Shown in pieces: positions 1 to 6,316 of a DNA stretch of 6,784 bases (position 1 is the first letter of the stretch; every line of letters begins with the position of its first letter). The notes below the pieces were generated by a model. The model was given only the letters and a program-made list of their open reading frames with translations. It was not told the DNA's origin and did not search any database. Position numbers and translations under genes: made by a program. The DNA comes from Pseudoselenomonas ruminantium. Its GTDB lineage: Bacteria > Bacillota > Negativicutes > Selenomonadales > Selenomonadaceae. The stretch spans positions 1-6,784 of the forward strand of contig DFHU01000030.1 of NCBI GenBank assembly GCA_002373045.1, in the 5' to 3' direction.

Positions 1-3
1 AAC

Positions 4-34
4 GAGCCTGACCACGGTATAGATGGTCAGGCTC
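4..34 (-). terminator. Hairpin terminator after the IS66 transposase remnant
   Basis: A perfect 10-bp stem, GAGCCTGACC at 4-13 and GGTCAGGCTC at 25-34, encloses an 11-nt loop. It begins 4 nt beyond the stop codon of the minus-strand transposase remnant (stop at 39-41). The intact IS66 copy in this window has the same arrangement of tnpC stop, hairpin, then element end. The T-tract is weak on the plus side, and the minus side runs off the window, so the terminator role is inferred from position and stem strength. Confidence 0.6.
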
Positions 35-38
35 ATCT

Positions 39-112
39 TTATTTGCATTTCTGCTGAACTTCTTTGCTCCAAGGAAGAAAATCTTTCAGCACTTCAGGAT
101 GTATCTTAAAAT
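39..112 (-). pseudogene. C-terminal remnant of a second, diverged IS66-family transposase (TnpC)
   Basis: The minus strand from 112 to 39 reads HFKIHPEVLKDFLPWSKEV followed by QQKCK and a TAA stop. This aligns with the C-terminus of the intact TnpC in this window (SPETLDNYLPWTHQVQKVCK). About half of 20 aligned residues match, including the core LPW and the terminal C-K. It is therefore the last two dozen codons of another IS66 transposase in the opposite orientation, not a duplicate of the intact copy. The homologous frame stops at the left end of the intact IS66 at 113. The rest of this gene is not found on the other side of that element, so it has been deleted or displaced. A hairpin terminator follows its stop codon. 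Confidence 0.75.
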
Positions 113-137
113 GTAAGCACCCTATGAAAAGGTGTAT
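113..137. repeat. Left terminal inverted repeat of IS66
   Basis: It starts GTAAGCACC and matches the reverse complement of 2723-2747 at 20 of 25 positions. The first nine bases and the last six (GTGTAT) are identical, with most mismatches between. It defines the left boundary of the element. Confidence 0.85.
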
Positions 138-156
138 GTAATCGACTCTATTCATA

Positions 157-165
157 TGGGATAAT
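157..165 (+). promoter_or_regulatory. Putative extended -10 promoter for the tnpAB genes
   Basis: TG at 157-158, one spacer base, then GATAAT at 160-165 forms an extended -10 element (TGnTATAAT type, one mismatch in the hexamer). No good -35 hexamer lies 16-18 nt upstream, as is common for extended -10 promoters. Transcription would start near 172, placing the palindrome at 193-226 inside the untranslated leader of tnpA. This is inferred from sequence only. Confidence 0.45.
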
Positions 166-192
166 GTAGAGAACCAAGTAGAATTGTAGTTT

Positions 193-226
193 TTGGAGTT
201 TTTGTATTGTAATACAAAAACTCCAA
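193..226 (+). repeat. Perfect 16-bp palindrome in the tnpA leader
   Basis: TTGGAGTTTTTGTATT (193-208) is the exact reverse complement of AATACAAAAACTCCAA (211-226), with only two bases between the arms. It lies between the putative promoter and the tnpA ribosome binding site (239-244). The 3' arm carries CTCC (221-224), which could also pair with GGAG in that site. It lacks a following T-run, so a leader RNA structure controlling translation or shielding from read-through is more likely than a plain terminator. A protein-binding operator is also possible. Confidence 0.7.
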
Positions 227-256
227 GAGTTGCTTTGTAGGAGGTTCGCTATTATC

Positions 257-625
257 ATGAAAGTTATCACCCGTAAATATAAGCTAGAAAAATGGAAGGC
301 TATCATTACCAATCAAATGGCCAGCGGCCTAACTGTTGCGGAATACTGCCGTCAAGAAGATTTGCCAATATCCACATTCTTTTACTGGAAAAGGACAATC
401 AGGCAGGAGTTAATTGCTCAAATGGACACACAGGTTTCTAAACCTGCTATTGTTGAAGTACCTCTCACTGTATCGGAGACTCCTCTCGAAGAAGCACCGC
501 CAATTGAACAGAATAAGCTTACACTTAAATGGGCTTCGGTAACGCTGGAGGTATATCCGGATACTCCTCAAAAGTTACTGCGTGAAACGCTGCAATCGCT
601 ACAGGAGGTCTTCCCATGCTCGTAA
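257..625 (+). CDS. tnpA: IS66-family accessory protein TnpA
   Basis: This is a 122-residue protein of the small IS66 OrfA/TnpA family, required with TnpB and TnpC for IS66 transposition but whose exact role is poorly defined. Residues 11-50 form a helix-turn-helix-like region of the type shared with IS3/IS66 orfA proteins: a W-K helix, then G-L-T-V-A-E-Y-C, then L-P-I-S-T-F-F-Y-W-K. An acidic, proline-rich linker and a short conserved C-terminal part (about 87-122) follow. I chose the ATG at 257, preceded by AGGAGG at 239-244 with a longish 12-nt spacing. The frame is open upstream to a TTG at 230, but that start lies before the ribosome binding site and would add residues unlike the family. 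The 3' end overlaps tnpB by 10 nt, indicating translational coupling. Confidence 0.88.
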   Translation: MKVITRKYKLEKWKAIITNQMASGLTVAEYCRQEDLPISTFFYWKRTIRQELIAQMDTQVSKPAIVEVPLTVSETPLEEAPPIEQNKLTLKWASVTLEVYPDTPQKLLRETLQSLQEVFPCS

Positions 626-972
626 ATCAGGTTTTGGCCGACCGGGTATTCATCATCTGTGGCAAAACAGACATGCGCAAGGCAATCAACGGACTGGCTG
701 AGATTGTACAGAATCAATATAATCTAAATCCTTACGAATCCGCAGCATTTCTGTTCTGTGGCCGTAAGGCTGACAGAATGAAATGCTTGTATTGGGATGG
801 TAATGGATTTTTGCTGTTATACAAACGGCTGGAAAATGGTCAGTATCAATGGCCTAAGACAGCCAATGAGGTTCGGAGTATCTCAGAACAGCAGCTCAGA
901 TGGCTTTTGGAAGGGCTGGCCATCGACCAGCCAAAAGCGGTCAGGGAAGTTCATCCAACACGAGTCAATTAA
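616..972 (+). CDS. tnpB: IS66-family accessory protein TnpB (IS66 Orf2)
   Basis: This 118-residue protein has the full length and hallmark motifs of the IS66 Orf2/TnpB family: T-D-M-R-K-A-I-N-G-L-A near residues 18-28, then F-L-F-C-G-R-K-A-D-R-M-K-C-L-Y-W-D-G-N-G-F near 46-66, and W-P near 79-80. It is needed for transposition in characterised IS66 elements, though its biochemical role is not settled. The ATG at 616 has a strong AGGAGG (603-608) seven bases upstream and overlaps the last codons of tnpA, so the two are translated together. It ends about 100 nt before tnpC, in a gap holding a terminator-like hairpin and a promoter. Confidence 0.92.
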   Translation: MLVNQVLADRVFIICGKTDMRKAINGLAEIVQNQYNLNPYESAAFLFCGRKADRMKCLYWDGNGFLLLYKRLENGQYQWPKTANEVRSISEQQLRWLLEGLAIDQPKAVREVHPTRVN

Positions 973-988
973 ATTTGTCATTCTAGGC

Positions 989-1034
989 AAAAGTGCCAAG
1001 AAGCCTTATATTTACTGGCTTTACGGCACTTTTT
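989..1034 (+). terminator. Terminator-like hairpin between tnpB and tnpC
   Basis: The outer stem AAAAGTGCC (989-997) pairs with GGCACTTTT (1025-1033). An inner stem AAGCC (1001-1005) pairs with GGCTT (1017-1021), and the run of five T ends at 1034. It begins 17 nt after the tnpB stop and would stop or reduce read-through from tnpAB into tnpC. A promoter-like -10 element follows immediately. Confidence 0.6.
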
Positions 1035-1035
1035 G

Positions 1036-1044
1036 TGGTATAAT
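1036..1044 (+). promoter_or_regulatory. Putative extended -10 promoter for tnpC
   Basis: TG at 1036-1037, one base, then a perfect TATAAT at 1039-1044 gives a consensus extended -10 element 28 nt before the tnpC start. The hexamer position 17 nt upstream (1016-1021) does not resemble TTGACA and lies within the hairpin stem. The transcript would begin near 1051 and give a short leader. Together with the hairpin just upstream, it suggests tnpC has its own promoter. Confidence 0.55.
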
Positions 1045-1071
1045 ATCAGTATAGATTTTTAATGAAAAGCG

Positions 1072-2670
1072 GTGAAATTCTTGGTCGAAAAAATTACGGA
1101 ATCGCATGAACAAAATAAAGATTGGGAACGTGCTTACCATTCGTTGGAAAAAGACTATCAGGCGCTTTCCGAGCGTTACGAGACCCTTCGTAAAATGGCT
1201 TTTGGCGTGCATTCCGAGAAGACCAAGACGATCTTTAATCCGGATCAGACGCTGCTCTTTAATGAAGCAGAACTGGCTGCCGGCGGTCACCGTATCGAAG
1301 ATGAAACGGTTGAGATTGCTGCACATAAACGGAAAAAGAAGAAAACCAGGGGGCTTAGCCAGGAAGAACTGGATGTGCTGCCACATGAGGAAATCCTGCA
1401 GCCTATTCCTGAGGAGCAGCGTATCTGTTCAAAATGTGGGACAAAGATGGTGTCTATGGGCAAAGAAAAGATTCGTGAAGAACTCATTTATATCCCTGCA
1501 CAAATCAAAGTCCGAGTACATTACCGGGAAACCTATGAATGCCGGGAATGCCGCAAAAATGGTCATTTTTCCATACAGAAGTCATTTGTACCGCAGCCTG
1601 TATTGCCACACTGCAAGGCATCGGCTTCAACCATTGCACATATCATGGAACAGAAATATGTATTCGGCGTACCGCTCTACCGACAGGAACGAGAGTGGAC
1701 GCAGATAGGCATTCATCTGGATCAGAATACCATGGGCAGCTGGATTATACGTTCTGCTGCAACATGGTTCAAGCCAATCGTTGACAGACTTCATGCCTAT
1801 CTGTTGCAGGAAGATGTTATTCAGGCAGATGAAACTACGGTTCAGGTGCTGAAAGAGGCTGGGCGAAAGAATACATCTAAATCCTATATGTGGGTATTCA
1901 TGGGCGGTGAATTTACGGCAAAAAATTCCATCCGCATTTATCAGTATCAGGAAACACGGAAAGGTGCCAATGCACAAACCTTTCTGTCAGGATTTAGTGG
2001 AGCCCTGCTCTCAGATGGATATCAGGGCTATAATAGCGTAGACAACGTCAAACGCTTTGGATGCTGGTCTCATGCGCGCCGTAAGTTTGTCGATTCACTT
2101 CCGCAGAAAAAGGAAGGAGCTGCCGATACCATTGCCGGTCAATGCGTCCTCAAGATAAATAAATTGTTTGAGATTGAGGATAATCTTCGGGATTGCAGCC
2201 CTGCTGAACGACAGAAACAGCGAATGCTTCAGTCAAAACCAGTAGTTGAGGATTTTTTCACGTATATTGAGTCCAATCGGGATATTGTCTTGCCCAAAGG
2301 GAACCTTGGCAAGGCTATTAGCTATGCTATAAATCAGAGATCGGAGCTCACCGCATTTTTAGAGGATGGAAATGTTCCAATCCATAACAATGCCTGCGAA
2401 CGAAGTGTTCGTGCATTCTGCATTGGCCGCAGAGCCTGGCTTTTTGCAGGATCGCCCAAAGGTGCAGATGCCAGCGCGAGTATATACAGTCTCGCAGAAA
2501 CAGCCAAAGCAAACGGACTGAATGTATTCAAATATTTTGCCTTTATCTTAAATCACCTGCCAAATAAAAAATGTTACAGTTCACCTGAAACCTTGGATAA
2601 TTATCTGCCGTGGACACATCAGGTACAAAAAGTTTGCAAGGAAAAAGAAAATAAGCACCCGGATTTATAA
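1072..2670 (+). CDS. tnpC: IS66-family DDE transposase TnpC
   Basis: This 532-residue protein is the catalytic transposase of the element. Residues 1-45 form a charged, probably coiled-coil segment. A zinc-binding region has two C-x2-C pairs (C119/C122 and C157/C160). The catalytic core shows D253 (Q-A-D-E-T), D315 (L-L-S-D-G-Y) and E443 (N-A-C-E-R-S-V-R), with the family signature C-W-S-H-A-R-R-K-F at 331-339. The C-terminus carries L-P-W at 512-514. The length is about normal for the family and nothing is broken. The start is the least certain part. GTG at 1072 is the first possible start after an in-frame TGA at 1063 and has only a weak purine-rich stretch upstream. Poor translation initiation would fit the low transposase levels usual for IS elements. 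Confidence 0.93.
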   Translation: MKFLVEKITESHEQNKDWERAYHSLEKDYQALSERYETLRKMAFGVHSEKTKTIFNPDQTLLFNEAELAAGGHRIEDETVEIAAHKRKKKKTRGLSQEELDVLPHEEILQPIPEEQRICSKCGTKMVSMGKEKIREELIYIPAQIKVRVHYRETYECRECRKNGHFSIQKSFVPQPVLPHCKASASTIAHIMEQKYVFGVPLYRQEREWTQIGIHLDQNTMGSWIIRSAATWFKPIVDRLHAYLLQEDVIQADETTVQVLKEAGRKNTSKSYMWVFMGGEFTAKNSIRIYQYQETRKGANAQTFLSGFSGALLSDGYQGYNSVDNVKRFGCWSHARRKFVDSLPQKKEGAADTIAGQCVLKINKLFEIEDNLRDCSPAERQKQRMLQSKPVVEDFFTYIESNRDIVLPKGNLGKAISYAINQRSELTAFLEDGNVPIHNNACERSVRAFCIGRRAWLFAGSPKGADASASIYSLAETAKANGLNVFKYFAFILNHLPNKKCYSSPETLDNYLPWTHQVQKVCKEKENKHPDL

Positions 2671-2674
2671 TTCG

Positions 2675-2713
2675 AAAAGTGGCATCTTCCTAAATTGTGA
2701 AGATGCCACTTTT
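2675..2713. terminator. Bidirectional terminator at the IS66 right end
   Basis: A perfect 15-bp stem, AAAAGTGGCATCTTC (2675-2689) and GAAGATGCCACTTTT (2699-2713), encloses a 9-nt loop. It starts 4 nt after the tnpC stop. Because the arms end in A-runs and T-runs, it can act on both strands. It therefore also sits as the nearest terminator, 36 nt downstream, for the convergent FlgE/dockerin gene that ends at 2750. Confidence 0.85.
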
Positions 2714-2722
2714 ATTATTCAT

Positions 2723-2747
2723 ATACACTGTTTCGTGAGGTGCTTAC
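2723..2747. repeat. Right terminal inverted repeat of IS66
   Basis: Read on the minus strand it begins GTAAGCACC and ends GTGTAT, matching the left repeat at 20 of 25 positions. It sets the right edge of the element two bases from the stop codon of the neighbouring minus-strand gene. Confidence 0.85.
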
Positions 2748-2749
2748 TA

Positions 2750-5700
2750 TTATACTATTTGTAGTAGATTTGAAATAGTGTCAAAAGTCGCCGTTAGTTT
2801 TTTTAATTCATTCTCAGATAGGTTGTTTTGGACTTTATGCCATTGTTTTTTTGCTTCACGCAGTCCTTTTATTGCATTTAGTATCTCATTCCCATTTTTT
2901 AACGTATCTCTAATAGTATTTTCTATTTTAGTTTCACCTAGTTCAAACAAAGGACTAACCATTTTTTCTTCATCCACGTTCCCTTCTTCTCCTAGCATCT
3001 TTTTTAGCACACCTCTGGCGAATTTATTCGCCAATTTCTTAACATCTTTGCCTACTTCCAATGCTTCACTAAGCTCTTTAACATATTCTCTTATTGCATT
3101 ATACAATGCGTTCTTTTCTAATTCCTTAGCTTTTTCCAAATATTTTTTGACTGCTTCTTTTACTGCATCACCATTACTTTGTACTGTTAAAAAACTTTTA
3201 ATATTTGAGCCTTTCTTTGTAATTTCAGCAGCAAAAGCACCTATACCTCCAAAGGAGAATGTAAGAACAGGAGCTATCTTATAGTCATCAACAGTCAAAG
3301 GTCTCATATCTGCAAATCCATTTTTAACCATTTTGGCAAGTGTTTCTACGTCTGTAAATTCATTACCATCTTCAGTTTTTGATTTTGAAATAGCATCTGT
3401 TATCATGTGTGTATATGCTTGCACAACCTCATCTGGTAGATTGCTTGTATTATTTACATTCAAATTCAAATCTGGACTTACAAAGGATTTAATTTCTTCT
3501 TCAACTATAGATGTAAATGTACGAGATACCTCATTTTCCAAAGAAGATAATCTGTTATCTATCTCAATCATTTTCAACTTTTCGTTATGTTCTGTAACAA
3601 TTTGTTGAATCTTATCTATGTCAGAATAGCCCAAGAGAGAGACAACAAAATTATTCACATCACCATTAACCTTTTTTATCATCAAATGTTTTCCAACTTG
3701 CTTAACTTCTAACTCATATTGAAATGAACCAATGGCAAGTTCATCACGTGAGGAATCAAACCCGTATATTATTGTTCTTGGTGCATTTACATTTATAGTT
3801 TCCTTTCCATTACCGCACGCAATCAATGCGTCAGATGCATTCACTATAATTTTGTTATTTCCATGCATCGCTTCAATTTTTGCATTCTTTTCACAAATAT
3901 CTACCTCGTTCCTTCCATCTCGTAAGATAGCAGTATTACTTTCTCCTTCAATTTTAATTTTATTCTTTGGCCCACTCAACTCTAATACTATATTTTTTTC
4001 TTTAGTCTCAATATTCACAGATTTGTTAGACAATATCGACATAACCCCACTGCTAAATTTTATTACTGCTTCTCCATCCACTTCTGCAAATTCATTATTA
4101 AGTGATTTAACTTTTGTGCTATCTCCATCTAAATATATCTCACTTTTAATATTATCCATATTAACTTCACTTACATGGTAATTTCCATCCACACTATAAC
4201 CATGTAAGCTTACTGTGTTACTCTCGCCTCGATTGATTATAAACTTGCCTGAATCAGGATCTTCAAATAGTTCCCTTGCTTCCATGTATTTATCAAAATT
4301 TTCAAGTCCATTAGATTCTTTTTCTTCTGGATTATCTATTTGCGTTTCTTCTGGATTATCTATTTGCTTTTTTCTTGCGTTTATCATTTCAATAAAATCG
4401 TTTATATACATCAATTGGGGTTCGCCTTGCTGGTACGTGATAGTGTTTACAGATTTATCAAAAATATATTCACCACCTCGATATATTAATTTAACATCCC
4501 CATTTGCCATTCTATTTATTTCGACAGCGTCTAAATCAAGATTATAATTACTAATATCTCTAATCCATAATAGATTATTTCCATATATACTTACATCCAC
4601 ATAAATACTTCCACCCGAACGATATTTAATAGGTGAAATATAGCTATAATTGTCATAGTCAGTAGCATAATCTTTATTAACTATATTACTTTTTTCATCT
4701 AATTTCTCAACAACATTATTTTCAGTATAAACAACGTTACTTGCCTTATTTTTCTCCTCCTTAACCAAAAAATCCATCCTTGAAATATCCAACAATGTTA
4801 TCTTTCCATCACCATTAAAATCTGCATTCTGCCATCTAATATTCTTTTCTTCTTTTAAAAAATATAAATCTAGCAAGTTTTGGTCTACCTCATCTACTCT
4901 TCCATCTTCGTTTACATCACCCATTAGTACTTCCTTTTTATTTTTCCCCAGCTCAATCTTACCCTCTAATTGCAAAGTTCCATTAGAATATTTCCCAATT
5001 ATTTCTCCGTTCTCATTAACATTAAGCTCTAATAATTTCCCTTCTGGGTATCCATTTGATGTACTATACATAGTAGTATAATCTGCCTTTTGTGTCACTT
5101 CTGATAAATCTAATGACAAACCATGCGCTCCGATATTATCTCTATAGGAAATGAACGGACCACCGTTCATTATTTTATTGGCTTTTCCGTTCTCATCAAA
5201 AGTCACCCTTGTAGGTTGCATATTAAAGAAAGTAGGCGTTCCATCTTCCGCATATAATGTTGCCTGTGACTTTGTTATATCTGTATCAAGAGACACTACC
5301 CACTCTCCGTTATCTGTTCTAGTAAAATAAACAGGTACGTTGTATTTCTGACCATCTCCGCCGTAAACAGTAACAGTGCTCGTTATAGGCATATTAATTG
5401 TTTGCTCAGCATCTAAATTACCTGAATACTTAGCCATATCAGAAGCTGAGGCAGAGAGTGTCTTGTCCTTGCTAATAATCACATCTTCTACTTGATTTTT
5501 AGTAGATATTTCCCCTCTGCACGCTCTCCATCCCGGACCATAATGCCATTTTTCAACGATTTTAATATTCCCTGTTTCATCATGTTCAACATCCATAGAC
5601 ACATAATGGTCATACTTCTCACTAGAATTCTCACTTTCATTTGTATTTTTCTCTGCCTGTGCTCCCAAATTATAATTCATAACAGGCGAAGCTAGTGTCC

Positions 5701-5965
5701 TCAAGCTTAAATTATTTAACATAGACATAGCATTATTATTGACATTGGTATTCGCTTTAGCACTGCTTTCAGCACCAGAATTATTACTCCTGCCCTTATT
5801 ATTGGATTGCCTATCACCGTTATCATTCATAAAAGAAGACAGCATATCTTTATAGGAAGCGGCCCCCGAAGCTGACCCTGCTATTCCCGTAGTACTGGCA
5901 ATATGCCTATCAATGCGATTACCATCAGACTGCACATTCAGATTATGTAATGCCATGCTTCCCAT
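2750..5965 (-). CDS. FlgE-like / dockerin-like multidomain protein, 1071 residues, function unknown
   Basis: Residues 1-105 are Ser/Asn/Gly-rich and probably disordered, with no Sec signal peptide. Residues about 118-340 (DNA 4946-5614) resemble the central part of flagellar hook protein FlgE: S-G-N-L-D-A at 181-186, T-V-T-V-Y-G-G-D-G at 197-205, then G-Y-P-E-G-K-L (305-311) and G-E-I-I-G-K-Y-S-N-G (320-329). The FlgE end segments that form the axial tube are not recognisable. Residues 346-401 hold two dockerin/EF-type calcium loops, D350-N352-D354-D361 and D382-N384-D386-D393. A beta-rich region with a QIDNPEE tandem repeat (534-548) and solenoid-like, Asn/Gly-rich strands (about 575-760) follow. 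The rest (about 780-1071) is mainly helical and coiled-coil-like. I chose ATG 5965 because AAAGGAG lies 8 nt upstream. A sigma-28-like promoter precedes it. The gene is more AT-rich than its neighbours, suggesting transfer. A flagellum- or surface-associated role is inference. Confidence 0.85.
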   Translation of the reverse strand: MGSMALHNLNVQSDGNRIDRHIASTTGIAGSASGAASYKDMLSSFMNDNGDRQSNNKGRSNNSGAESSAKANTNVNNNAMSMLNNLSLRTLASPVMNYNLGAQAEKNTNESENSSEKYDHYVSMDVEHDETGNIKIVEKWHYGPGWRACRGEISTKNQVEDVIISKDKTLSASASDMAKYSGNLDAEQTINMPITSTVTVYGGDGQKYNVPVYFTRTDNGEWVVSLDTDITKSQATLYAEDGTPTFFNMQPTRVTFDENGKANKIMNGGPFISYRDNIGAHGLSLDLSEVTQKADYTTMYSTSNGYPEGKLLELNVNENGEIIGKYSNGTLQLEGKIELGKNKKEVLMGDVNEDGRVDEVDQNLLDLYFLKEEKNIRWQNADFNGDGKITLLDISRMDFLVKEEKNKASNVVYTENNVVEKLDEKSNIVNKDYATDYDNYSYISPIKYRSGGSIYVDVSIYGNNLLWIRDISNYNLDLDAVEINRMANGDVKLIYRGGEYIFDKSVNTITYQQGEPQLMYINDFIEMINARKKQIDNPEETQIDNPEEKESNGLENFDKYMEARELFEDPDSGKFIINRGESNTVSLHGYSVDGNYHVSEVNMDNIKSEIYLDGDSTKVKSLNNEFAEVDGEAVIKFSSGVMSILSNKSVNIETKEKNIVLELSGPKNKIKIEGESNTAILRDGRNEVDICEKNAKIEAMHGNNKIIVNASDALIACGNGKETINVNAPRTIIYGFDSSRDELAIGSFQYELEVKQVGKHLMIKKVNGDVNNFVVSLLGYSDIDKIQQIVTEHNEKLKMIEIDNRLSSLENEVSRTFTSIVEEEIKSFVSPDLNLNVNNTSNLPDEVVQAYTHMITDAISKSKTEDGNEFTDVETLAKMVKNGFADMRPLTVDDYKIAPVLTFSFGGIGAFAAEITKKGSNIKSFLTVQSNGDAVKEAVKKYLEKAKELEKNALYNAIREYVKELSEALEVGKDVKKLANKFARGVLKKMLGEEGNVDEEKMVSPLFELGETKIENTIRDTLKNGNEILNAIKGLREAKKQWHKVQNNLSENELKKLTATFDTISNLLQIV
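4321..4367 (-). repeat. 24-bp tandem duplication inside the large gene
   Basis: Two 23-base identical stretches (4321-4343 and 4345-4367) repeat with a 24-bp period. On the minus strand each copy encodes QIDNPEE plus one linking residue, so the duplication stays in frame. It lies in an acidic linker between the beta-rich segment and the solenoid-like region, where unit number could vary by slippage without breaking the frame. Confidence 0.9.
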
Positions 5966-5973
5966 AATTCTAT

Positions 5974-5980
5974 CTCCTTT
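5974..5980 (-). promoter_or_regulatory. Ribosome binding site that fixes the start of the large gene
   Basis: AAAGGAG on the minus strand lies 8 nt before ATG 5965. An in-frame GTG at 5983-5981 directly abuts this site, so it cannot be the start served by it. The protein therefore begins MGSMALHN. Confidence 0.8.
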
Positions 5981-6063
5981 CACATATCCATAGTTCCACC
6001 GTCAACAAACAGATATTTCATCCATTTTTCTATCAATCTTCCACATACCCTACATTACTAATG

Positions 6064-6090
6064 GTATCGTATATTTTTAGAAATATCTTA
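6064..6090 (-). promoter_or_regulatory. Sigma-28/sigma-D-like promoter facing the FlgE/dockerin gene
   Basis: On the minus strand TAAG (6090-6087) is followed after exactly 15 nt by TACGATAC (6071-6064). The Bacillus sigma-D flagellar consensus is TAAA-N15-GCCGATAT, so three of four -35 bases and the core CGATA match. Transcription would start near 6057, leaving a leader of about 90 nt to ATG 5965. The same motif form occurs facing the other way at 6290-6316, which strengthens the call. Confidence 0.5.
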
Positions 6091-6200
6091 AGGAAAAATT
6101 AAAAACAGTATTTTCAGATTTTCACTATTACAGGTAAATAATACAAACACTTTTTTCATTATGCTTATACAAATATGATATACAAATTCTATACATATTT

Positions 6201-6252
6201 TTGAAGAGAATATTCTTATTTAAGTTGTTATTAAGAAAAATATTTTCTTCAA
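6201..6252. repeat. Large imperfect inverted repeat between divergent promoters
   Basis: TTGAAGAGAATATT (6201-6214) matches the reverse complement of AATATTTTCTTCAA (6239-6252) at 13 of 14 positions. CTTA (6215-6218) and TAAG (6232-6235) can extend the stem across a 3-nt bulge. No T-run follows on either strand, so an operator or structural element is as likely as a terminator. Confidence 0.65.
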
Positions 6253-6289
6253 GGAAATGCAATATTTTCAATGTTAATTATTACGAACT

Positions 6290-6316
6290 TAAGTTTTTCA
6301 TTTCAGTACACGATAT
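6290..6316 (+). promoter_or_regulatory. Sigma-28/sigma-D-like promoter facing the small secreted ORF
   Basis: TAAG (6290-6293), a 15-nt spacer, then CACGATAT (6309-6316) matches the flagellar sigma-D consensus TAAA-N15-GCCGATAT at three of four and six of eight bases. It sits 53 nt before the ATG at 6370. It shares its form with the divergent motif at 6064-6090. Confidence 0.5.

Larger units (their letters stand above)
113..2747 (+). mobile_element. Complete IS66-family insertion sequence (2635 bp)
   Basis: The element contains the three-gene set typical of IS66: tnpA, tnpB and the DDE transposase tnpC, all on the plus strand. It is bounded by terminal inverted repeats beginning GTAAGCACC (113-137 and 2723-2747; 20 of 25 positions match). 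All three frames are open and tnpC keeps its catalytic residues, so it looks potentially active. IS66 elements normally generate 8-bp target duplications. Here the flanks are CTTAAAAT (105-112) and TATTATAC (2748-2755), which do not match. The left side is a remnant of another IS66 transposase and the right side is the 3' end of the FlgE/dockerin gene, so the missing duplication probably reflects a later rearrangement. Confidence 0.92.

Noticed and set aside
1021..1977. Minus-strand open frames opposite tnpC
   Set aside because: They are shadows of a clearly coding transposase gene and show no family features.
2778..4547. Several plus-strand open frames opposite the large gene
   Set aside because: They are Ser/Phe/Leu-rich antisense readings of an AT-rich gene, without ribosome binding sites or recognisable domains.
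5981..5983. GTG start six codons upstream of the chosen start of the large gene
   Set aside because: It abuts the AAAGGAG ribosome binding site, which serves the ATG at 5965, and no other site precedes it.
5999..6006. TTGACG on the minus strand upstream of the large gene, resembling a -35 box
   Set aside because: No -10-like hexamer lies 16-18 nt downstream, where the ribosome binding site is already approaching.
6142..6196. TACAAAT-like short repeats as possible iterons or a CRISPR-like array
   Set aside because: Spacing is uneven, the motif is only seven bases, and the sequence is very AT-rich. No replication or Cas gene is present.
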